Part shown: in pieces, positions 41,362-47,275 of the stretch
Position numbering within the stretch: the first letter of the stretch is position 1
How the letters are laid out: each line of letters opens with the position of its first letter
Source: Sulfobacillus sp.
Lineage (GTDB): Bacteria; Bacillota; Sulfobacillia; Sulfobacillales; Sulfobacillaceae
DNA length: 47,275 bases
Assembly: GCA_027309085.1 (NCBI GenBank)
Contig: DAIDDL010000032.1
Span: forward strand, 1 to 47,275
Direction: 5' to 3'
Translations under genes and position numbers: made by a program
The notes under the pieces: model-generated
Database searches by the model: none
What the model saw: the letters and a program-made list of their open reading frames with translations, nothing else
Told to the model about the DNA's origin: nothing

Positions 41362-43587
41362 ATGGCAATGACATTGCGGCAGTGGACGCGAAGGGTGGAT
41401 GCATCGATGAAGGCTGGGTGGACAAGGTTTACGATTCGGTATAAGTGGCTTGTGATAATTCTCTGGGCGGTCCTCGTTCTAGCCACTATCCCGCTGGCCT
41501 TGAAAGTGACCCGCCACCTAACCGCCAATGGATTCGACAATCCCCGCAGCCAGGCCCTTTGGGCGACCAATCAGCTCAGTCTCCTGAATCCACCCAAAGG
41601 ACCCGACCCGCTGCTGGTGAGTGGTCTGTCCTTTCACGAAGTGGCCATGCTGGCCAAAGAGGCCCGCATTGCCCCGGCTGCTTTGCACCGTGTGGCGCCG
41701 AACCAAGTGCTGTACCTGCCAGCCGCGCGGGACACAGTGGCCACCTCCCGCCATCTGGAGGGTTTAGTCGCGGCCCGCCGGGGACACTGGAAGGACGTCA
41801 CGCAGGGATCCGTAGGGGAGACTGTCGCCAATGACAGCTCCAAGACGCTGGCGCTGAGCGGTGTGTTGGCCATACCTTTTCTCGCGGTGCTGCTATTTGC
41901 CGTATTCGGGTCGGTGGCGGCAATCAGCCTGCCGCTGCTGATTGCCGTGGTGGGGTCAGAAATTGCGCTGTCCGTGATTACCTTGGTGGAAACGCATATC
42001 CAGCTGTCGGTGTTTCTGACCGATATCGTCACTTTTTTGGCTTTGGGGGTAGGCATTGACTATGCCCTGTTTATCAGCACCCGCTTTCGCCAGGCCCTCG
42101 ACCGGGGAAGCAGCGTCGATGACGCGGCAGCGGAGAGCATGCGCCACGCGGGGCGTTCGGTGCTGTATTCCGGGGTGGCTGTGGCCCTGGCCGTAGCCAC
42201 CCTGCTGCTTGGAGGGAACGCCTACTGGCAGGGGCTGGCGCTCGGTGGGGCGGTGGCCATTGCCTCAGTGCTTCTGGCCACCCACTCCCTGCTGCCCGCG
42301 GTGATGAGCGTGATGGGGCGCCGCATGCGCTGGGGCGGGCTGTCCCGTATGCCCGACTTCGGGTTCTGGCGCGGCATCGGCCGATTCGTGGTGACCAAGC
42401 CCTGGCTGTCTGTGGGCGTCAGCGTGGTGCTGCTGGTGCCACTGGCCGTATTCGGGCCGGGCATGCAGATGCGTACCCCGGCCAATCTGGCCAGCATGCT
42501 TCCCGTCAACAGTCCCATCCGCCAGGCCGTCACCTTGGAGCAGAAAATCCAGGGGCCCGGCAGCATAGCGCCTTTGGGCGTGGTGATGAAGTTTTCCTCC
42601 CCGCTGACGGCTGCCACCACCTGGCAGGCGGTCGCTCGGGCCACGTCCCATCTCAGCGCCATGAAGGGGGTGAGCCATGTGTCATCCCCAACCCAAATAG
42701 GGTTGGCGCCGGCGATGCTGGCGGGGATGCTGGCGCATCCCGCAACTGAGCCCCCGACTGTGAAAACGGGTCTGGCCAATTTCATCAACCCGTCTGTGGC
42801 TCCCCATATGGTTGTGGTCTATGTGGTCGCGGCTACAGGTCCGGACAGCCCGGCTACGGCCCACCTGTCGGAGAGCATTGACCATCAGCTCCCCCGGTGG
42901 CTGCCGCCCGGCAGCCGGTCTGCTGTGGGCGGACAGGTGCCAATTCTCCGCAGCTTCAACAATCTGACGGCAAGCCGGCTCCCCTGGATTATCGGCGCCG
43001 CCCTGATAGTCGCTCTGGTGGTGCTCTCCCTGGCTACCGGATCAATTGTCCAAGCCCTGATGGGGGTGATTTTTGATGCCGTGGTGGCGCTGGCCACGGC
43101 GGGGCTGCTGGTGGTGGTCGTGCAGCACGGCCTGCTGGGATTTCAGGCGCAGCCTCTGGATAGTTCCATCACTCCCTTGATATTTGTCCTACTGTTCGGC
43201 CTGTCTATGGACTATGAAGTCATCTTGCTGCACCGCATTCAAGAGCCAATGCGCAGCGGGGCCTCCGTCTCCGATGCGGTCTACACAGGACTGTCGACGA
43301 CCGGGTCCATGATTACCGGAGCGGGAATGATTATGGTCGTCGTATTTCTGTCGTTGCTCGTCAGTCCTTTGCAGGTCATGAAGACCTTAGCCCTGGGACT
43401 GAGCTTTGCGGTGCTTATCGATACCTGGATTGTGCGCTCCCTCCTTGTGCCCAGTGTGATCGTGCTGCTAGGCCGCCATGCGTACTGGCCGTGGCGCATC
43501 CCGTCCCCGCATCCGGACAGCGGGGACTCCCCCGAGATTGTGGCCCGCCCGGCCAAAAAGGGCCTTGCTGGTCCCAAGCGCACATAG
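41362..43587 (+). CDS. MMPL/RND-type membrane transporter
   Basis: About 741 residues with the two-fold repeat of MMPL proteins. TM1 (FTIRYKWLVIILWAVLVLAT) is followed by an external domain (about 60-170), then five helices with GVGIDYALFISTRFRQALDR (first GxxxDY motif, proton relay Asp). A second half contains another external domain and FGLSMDYEVILLHRIQEPMR (second motif). It exports lipids or hydrophobic compounds by proton motive force in the family. The start is uncertain: ATG 41362 or 41368 suit the first helix best; an in-frame ATG at 41287 after GGGGGAATA is possible. A terminator follows. Confidence 0.9.
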   Translation: MAMTLRQWTRRVDASMKAGWTRFTIRYKWLVIILWAVLVLATIPLALKVTRHLTANGFDNPRSQALWATNQLSLLNPPKGPDPLLVSGLSFHEVAMLAKEARIAPAALHRVAPNQVLYLPAARDTVATSRHLEGLVAARRGHWKDVTQGSVGETVANDSSKTLALSGVLAIPFLAVLLFAVFGSVAAISLPLLIAVVGSEIALSVITLVETHIQLSVFLTDIVTFLALGVGIDYALFISTRFRQALDRGSSVDDAAAESMRHAGRSVLYSGVAVALAVATLLLGGNAYWQGLALGGAVAIASVLLATHSLLPAVMSVMGRRMRWGGLSRMPDFGFWRGIGRFVVTKPWLSVGVSVVLLVPLAVFGPGMQMRTPANLASMLPVNSPIRQAVTLEQKIQGPGSIAPLGVVMKFSSPLTAATTWQAVARATSHLSAMKGVSHVSSPTQIGLAPAMLAGMLAHPATEPPTVKTGLANFINPSVAPHMVVVYVVAATGPDSPATAHLSESIDHQLPRWLPPGSRSAVGGQVPILRSFNNLTASRLPWIIGAALIVALVVLSLATGSIVQALMGVIFDAVVALATAGLLVVVVQHGLLGFQAQPLDSSITPLIFVLLFGLSMDYEVILLHRIQEPMRSGASVSDAVYTGLSTTGSMITGAGMIMVVVFLSLLVSPLQVMKTLALGLSFAVLIDTWIVRSLLVPSVIVLLGRHAYWPWRIPSPHPDSGDSPEIVARPAKKGLAGPKRT

Positions 43588-43632
43588 GGACGCTCCTGAA
43601 ACACTTCCCCGCTGGCCGCAAAGAGGGCAGGT

Positions 43633-43669
43633 AAAGAGACACGCGTCAGGAAGCTGGCCGTGTCTCTTT
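43633..43669 (+). terminator. Terminator after the MMPL transporter
   Basis: AAAGAGACACG (43633-43643) pairs with CGTGTCTCTTT (43659-43669) over a 15-base loop and ends in TTT. Confidence 0.75.
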
Positions 43670-43792
43670 GCTTGCGCATCCCGCCCCACAGGGGATATGG
43701 CGCACTTAATCTGTCCGGCCAGAGAAAAACCGGAAACGCTTAGGAAAACCATGAATATGGTAGAAACAAATGGCAACACAAGGAGGTATCCG

Positions 43793-44656
43793 ATGTTCAC
43801 TTTGGCATTGTCAGGGGGGGGCCTCTTGGGCGCAGCCCATTTAGGGGTTCTCCAGGTGCTCGGGGAGAAGGGGCTGCACCCAGCGGCCGTAGCCGGGACC
43901 TCAGCTGGAGGTCTGGTGGCGTCCATGTTGGCGTCCGGGGTCAGTGTCGGCGCGATGGTGGCATGGGGACAAGACGTGACGGAGCATCCGTGGGACTTTT
44001 TTGATATGAACACCCATGGGCTCGTCAGGGAGATTTGGCCGTGGGACAAAGCACCAGCCACAGGATTGGTGAACCCCGCCAAATTCCTGGCCAGTCTCAT
44101 CAATTTGGCTCCGGCGGTTCAGGATATCCAGCACTGGAAAATGCCGTGCGCCGTCATTGCGACGGATATCGCCCAAATGCAGCCGGTCGCATTCAGTCCA
44201 GTCTCCCGCCTCGCCCCGCCGGGGCCAGGCTGGCGGGTCATTCACGAAGCAGACCTGCTCTGGGCGCTGGGATCGACGATGGCGATGCCGGGACTGTTCG
44301 AGGGGGTGCGGCGGGGGCAAGCGCTCTATGTCGACGGGGGCGTGGCCGACACGCTGCCGATCAATTGGGCGCATCAGTTGGCGCCCGGGCCCGTCATTGG
44401 CGTGAATGTGGCCCCGACTCATCCCGTCAGCGGGGAGGGTATGGGCATTGCTGATATTCTTTCGCGATCGGAGGCCTTTGTGACCAAGGAACTGTCTGAC
44501 GTGCAGAACCAGGACTATCTGGCGGTGGTTGTGAGCCCGCCGACGGAAGGCACTCCTTTTTTTGGCTTCGCAGACTATCTTCACCTGATCCAGTTGGGGC
44601 GGAAAGCCACCCTCGCGGCGTGGCCTGAAATTCAGCGGGTGTTAGGCGCGGTCTGA
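43793..44656 (+). CDS. Patatin-like phospholipase
   Basis: 287 residues. The oxyanion GGG loop is LALSGGGLLGAAHLGVL (residues 4-20), nucleophile Ser37 in AGTSAGGLVASM (GxSxG) and catalytic Asp181 in YVDGGVADTLPIN (DGG). These make a complete Ser-Asp dyad of the RssA/patatin group. It is probably an intracellular lipid acyl hydrolase. ATG 43793 has an ideal AAGGAGG 6 bases upstream. It precedes the murein-peptide pair by about 300 bases but there is no direct sign of co-transcription. Confidence 0.9.
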   Translation: MFTLALSGGGLLGAAHLGVLQVLGEKGLHPAAVAGTSAGGLVASMLASGVSVGAMVAWGQDVTEHPWDFFDMNTHGLVREIWPWDKAPATGLVNPAKFLASLINLAPAVQDIQHWKMPCAVIATDIAQMQPVAFSPVSRLAPPGPGWRVIHEADLLWALGSTMAMPGLFEGVRRGQALYVDGGVADTLPINWAHQLAPGPVIGVNVAPTHPVSGEGMGIADILSRSEAFVTKELSDVQNQDYLAVVVSPPTEGTPFFGFADYLHLIQLGRKATLAAWPEIQRVLGAV

Positions 44657-44961
44657 TGGAAGCTGGCTGCCGTGCACCCGAGGAGTCCCGCCCATACCGG
44701 GTTGGGAGTCCTGCCCGTGCCGACCAGCCCGGGCTTTCGGGGGGACAACCCCGCACCGCCACGGGTTAGGTGCGCCACTGGGGAATATTTTCTTAAAAAT
44801 GAAGCGCATGCACAGGAACTTGCCGGGGCGGAGGCGAATCTTTGCAGCAACAGGCCTGAGCCCCGCCTGACGCGGTTCAGCACGTTTGCGCGGGGATGGA
44901 GGGCTCGGCCGCGCCAGAAATTTACACAAGAATTGAGGAACGACCGGAAAGGGGAAAGATC

Positions 44962-46044
44962 GTGCGTTTAGAAGAAACTTCTGTGCAAGTTGTGCAGCTG
45001 CCGCTCAGCACGCCGTTTCGCACCAGTCTGCGGCAGGTGACGGCAGTGGAGGATGTGCGCGTCACCCTTGTTGCTGAATCGGGGGTGAAGGGGGTGGGTT
45101 CCGCCTCGCCTACGGCCGCTATTACGGGAGAGAGCACACAGGGCATCGCCGCAGCGATAGAGGACTACATTCTGCCGCTGCTGCGCCAGACGGATCTGGA
45201 GGACAGGAATCAGGCTTACCAGACCGTGCAAAAAGCTCTGCAGCATAATTCTTCGGCCAAAGCGGCTGTGGACATCGCGCTGCACGACCTTTACGCACGC
45301 GAGGACGGGGTCTCCCTCCTGCGCCACTTGGGCGGAAGTCCCGGGCCTTTGCCGACCGATGCGACGGTCAGCCTGGCGGATCCGGAGGCAATGGAGCGCC
45401 AGGCCCTATCTTTGACCGCCCAGGGATTTTCGCAGCTGAAAATCAAACTGGGAGGAAAGGACGGGCAGGACAGGGCGCGTGTCCGCAGAATCCGGGAAGC
45501 GGCAGGACCCGGCGTGCGGCTGTGGGTGGATCCCAACCAGGCCTGGTCTGTCCGCGAAACCTTGCGCCACGCTGAAGCAATCGCTCCGTATGATGTCGAA
45601 TTCATTGAGCAGCCCCTGCCGGCAAGAGACTTGGAAGGAATGGCTGAGGTGCGCCGTCTGAGCGCCTTGCCGATTTGCGCCGACGAAGCCGTCTACGGGC
45701 CGGATGATCTCCGGCGTGTGATGGATTTGCGGGCGGCGGACATTCTCAATGTCAAACTCATGAAGGCCGGCGGCCTGACACAAGCCGCTCTCCTCTTATC
45801 TTGGGCACACGCCGGCGGCATGATGCTGATGGTGGGCAGCATGATGGAAGGCCCGGCATCGGTGAGCGCAGCGGCCGCGCTGGCTCAGGCTTTTCATTGC
45901 CCTTATGTCGATCTGGATGCGGGATACTTCCTGCAAAATGCCAAAGCTGCAGGGGGAATCGGCTATGACCGGGGCATGATTCACTTTCCGGCGGGGCCAG
46001 GGCTAGGCATTATCTGGGATGGCGCCGAAGGGGGTCTGGCATGA
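44962..46044 (+). CDS. Enolase-superfamily dipeptide epimerase (L-Ala-D/L-Glu epimerase type)
   Basis: 360 residues. The N-terminal capping domain (VVQLPLSTPFRTSLRQV) precedes the barrel: QLKIKLGGKDGQDRARVRRI (KxK general base), LWVDPNQAWSV, VEFIEQPLPARDLEGM and LPICADEAVYG (Asp, Glu, Asp metal ligands), then NVKLMKAGGLTQAALLL (second Lys), MLMVGSMMEGPASVS. The K-x-K plus K-x-x-K-x-GG set is that of Ala-Glu epimerase/muconate cycloisomerase subgroup enzymes. The ATGA overlap with a YkfC-like peptidase points to murein dipeptide recycling, as in the Bacillus ykf locus. GTG 44962 follows AAAGGGGAAA. Confidence 0.9.
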   Translation: MRLEETSVQVVQLPLSTPFRTSLRQVTAVEDVRVTLVAESGVKGVGSASPTAAITGESTQGIAAAIEDYILPLLRQTDLEDRNQAYQTVQKALQHNSSAKAAVDIALHDLYAREDGVSLLRHLGGSPGPLPTDATVSLADPEAMERQALSLTAQGFSQLKIKLGGKDGQDRARVRRIREAAGPGVRLWVDPNQAWSVRETLRHAEAIAPYDVEFIEQPLPARDLEGMAEVRRLSALPICADEAVYGPDDLRRVMDLRAADILNVKLMKAGGLTQAALLLSWAHAGGMMLMVGSMMEGPASVSAAAALAQAFHCPYVDLDAGYFLQNAKAAGGIGYDRGMIHFPAGPGLGIIWDGAEGGLA

Positions 46045-47132
46045 TTCCTTATGTGACGGAGGCGATGCTTCATCCGGAATTTTGGACGGAACAAATGAGT
46101 GGGGAGGCAGCCACGGCAGTGCATGACGCCGTGGCGATCAACCAGGGGATGAGCCGCTCCCCAGCTCTTGTGCCGGTAAAGACGGTCGCCCAGGCCCTGC
46201 TCGACGGCCATGGCCCTGGGGGATTCGTCCGGGCGCCAGACCCGCTCCCAGATGGGTTCGGCTCCGGTGGCGCCGCGCGGGATGATTCATGCAAAGAAAA
46301 GACCCGGACCAATGCCGTGCTCAAGCCTTTTAAAGCGCTGCTCGGATTCGCTGTGCGCAGGGCTGCCTTAAGGTCCTGGCCCACAGAGGGCCAGGTGTTC
46401 CGCACCGTTGCTGACCGTGAGTTTGACCAGTTGCAGCAAACCCGCATCGCGGTGTTTGAGCCCGTGGCAATCTTGGGACAGAGCCAGGATGAAGCGTGGT
46501 TCCTGGTGCAGTCGTCTATTTACCAGGGATGGGTGCTCCAGGACAGCGTCGCCTGGACGGACTCCGAAATGTTCGCGCGCTTTCAGGCTGTTGGGGAGGT
46601 AGTGGTCATCACCAAGCCCAACCAGGCGGTAGAGCCATCGCCTTATGACGGGGACTTCGACCCGCACCTGGCGGGAACGGGCACAATTTTGCCGTGGGCG
46701 GGCCACGGCCAAACTGTGCCCAGTCAGGAGAAACTGCACCCTGCGCTCCTGCCCAAAGGACCGGGAGTGAGCCGCGGATTTTTGCCAGCCACCCGGTCCC
46801 ACCTGCTGCACAGCGCCTTTGGCATGCTTGGGGAGCGCTACGGCTGGGGTGACAGTTTTGACCGCCACGACTGCTCCAGCTTCGCGCGTGATGCTTTCCG
46901 CACCCTGGGGATTTTCCTGCCCCGCAATACCGCGGCGCAAGAACAGGCGGTAGGTCCGCGGGTGATGCTCAGCGGATCCTATTCCCAGCGGCTGGCACAG
47001 TTGGACTGGGCCCTGCCTGGAGACCTGCTGTTTATGAAGGGCCACGTGATGGTGTACCTGGGACGCGATCAGGGGCGGCCTTATGTGCTGCATGCCTTTG
47101 TCGGGTTCCGCCATGAGGGAGTTACTATATAG
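46041..47132 (+). CDS. NlpC/P60 endopeptidase (YkfC-like), C-terminally truncated
   Basis: 363 residues. An N-terminal region and a bacterial SH3 module (VADREFDQLQQTRIAVFEPV, then WFLVQSSIYQGWVLQDSVAW) lead to the NlpC/P60 domain: FGMLGERYGWGDSFDRHDCS (catalytic Cys278 in DCSSFARDAFRTLGIFLPRN) and GHVMVYLGRDQGRPYVLHAF (catalytic His in GHVMVYLG; the third ligand is the HAF His). YkfC-type enzymes continue for a further ~20-40 residues; this one stops at HEGVTI where IS607-like sequence begins. The catalytic core is complete, so activity may survive. It cleaves gamma-D-Glu-diamino acid bonds in murein peptides, supplying the epimerase. The start overlaps the epimerase stop by 4 bases. Confidence 0.85.
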   Translation: MIPYVTEAMLHPEFWTEQMSGEAATAVHDAVAINQGMSRSPALVPVKTVAQALLDGHGPGGFVRAPDPLPDGFGSGGAARDDSCKEKTRTNAVLKPFKALLGFAVRRAALRSWPTEGQVFRTVADREFDQLQQTRIAVFEPVAILGQSQDEAWFLVQSSIYQGWVLQDSVAWTDSEMFARFQAVGEVVVITKPNQAVEPSPYDGDFDPHLAGTGTILPWAGHGQTVPSQEKLHPALLPKGPGVSRGFLPATRSHLLHSAFGMLGERYGWGDSFDRHDCSSFARDAFRTLGIFLPRNTAAQEQAVGPRVMLSGSYSQRLAQLDWALPGDLLFMKGHVMVYLGRDQGRPYVLHAFVGFRHEGVTI

Positions 47133-47142
47133 CTTGCAATAA

Positions 47143-47162
47143 GATGCACAATGATGCATAAT
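47143..47162. repeat. Tandem decamers at the left end of the IS607-type element
   Basis: GATGCACAAT is followed directly by GATGCATAAT (9 of 10 identical), 7 bases before the recombinase start. Short repeats at this place are the expected binding sites of IS607 serine recombinases. Confidence 0.5.
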
Positions 47163-47168
47163 AGTGGT

Positions 47169-47275
47169 ATGGATAAGACCTACACGATTACGGATGTTGC
47201 CAGGTTGTTGGGCGTCAAAGTTAAGACGGTCCAGCGGTGGGATCGGGAGGGGCGCTTGAAAGCGGCAGGCCGCAC
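47169..47275 (+). CDS. tnpA: IS607-family serine recombinase TnpA, partial (5' end)
   Basis: The first 35 codons before the window edge read MDKTYTITDVARLLGVKVKT, then VQRWDREGRLKAAGRT, the MerR-like helix-turn-helix that begins IS607 transposases (LGVxxxTxQRWDREGRL). The catalytic serine domain lies beyond the window. No good ribosome site is visible (AATAGTGGT). The element probably starts within about 47125-47145, in the 3' part of the YkfC-like gene. Confidence 0.8.
   Translation, partial: MDKTYTITDVARLLGVKVKTVQRWDREGRLKAAGR

Noticed and set aside
1-47275. CRISPR array or rRNA operon
   Set aside because: No regularly spaced repeats and no rRNA-like conserved stretches were seen.

Overview
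This window looks like chromosomal DNA from a moderately GC-rich Firmicute. The overall gene style (an acid-protease-type S53 peptidase, a NuoE/F-linked formate dehydrogenase, Shine-Dalgarno starts with frequent GTG and TTG) resembles acidophilic Sulfobacillus-like clostridia. That assignment is an inference from style; no rRNA or other taxonomic marker is present. Both edges sit in mobile DNA: the first ~84 bases look like the right end of a TnpB-type insertion sequence, and the last ~130 bases are the start of an IS607-type element that appears to have cut off the end of a peptidase gene.

Layout. 1-5.6 kb: a small membrane protein, an intact PQQ-type beta-propeller protein, and a set of decayed genes (Nudix hydrolase, AMP-forming acyl-CoA ligase, glycosyltransferase, CoA-disulfide-reductase-like flavoprotein). 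5.7-7.6 kb: an unusual fusion of a degenerate RluA pseudouridine synthase region with a glutaredoxin, a strong terminator, and a broken tnpB. 7.9-14.9 kb: a LysR regulator, a broken oxalyl-CoA decarboxylase C-terminal half, a PAS protein and a formate dehydrogenase operon. The catalytic subunit is a selenoprotein: an in-frame TGA at residue 88 is followed by a hairpin with a GGUCU loop. Its N-terminal [4Fe-4S] domain is not on the catalytic subunit but at the C-terminus of the ferredoxin-like subunit at the far end of the operon, so the enzyme is split and rearranged. 15.2-18.1 kb: an alpha/beta hydrolase and an APC permease.

18.3-34 kb is an accessory zone. It starts with an MGMT fragment fused to a tyrosine-integrase fragment. 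An MNT/HEPN pair, with the HEPN gene frameshifted, follows between two copies of the integrase 3' end. Then come nagB, a decayed MmgE/PrpD gene, and a seven-gene minus-strand cluster (GntR regulator, amidohydrolase, PfkB kinase, GH4 glycosidase, solute-binding lipoprotein, two DppB/DppC permeases) without ATPase genes. The zone ends in about 4 kb of debris: an inverted-repeat-bounded segment, transposase fragments, a 5'-truncated IS630 transposase that interrupts a coiled-coil membrane protein, a tRNA-Trp-like structure, and hydrolase and ABC-F fragments.

34-47 kb returns to compact, intact genes: a secreted S53 peptidase, a flippase, an AAA ATPase, a cytosine-deaminase-like amidohydrolase, a 2-Cys peroxiredoxin, an MMPL transporter and a patatin-like phospholipase. 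Last is a YkfB/YkfC-like pair (Ala-Glu epimerase plus NlpC/P60 endopeptidase) for murein peptide use. Long perfect hairpins act as terminators between most units.

Functional links. Oxalyl-CoA decarboxylase, the LysR regulator and formate dehydrogenase suggest a former oxalate-to-formate-to-CO2/NADH route, now broken at the decarboxylase. The GH4/PfkB/ABC cluster next to nagB suggests import and processing of a phosphorylated or amino-sugar-containing glycoside, with ATPases supplied from elsewhere.
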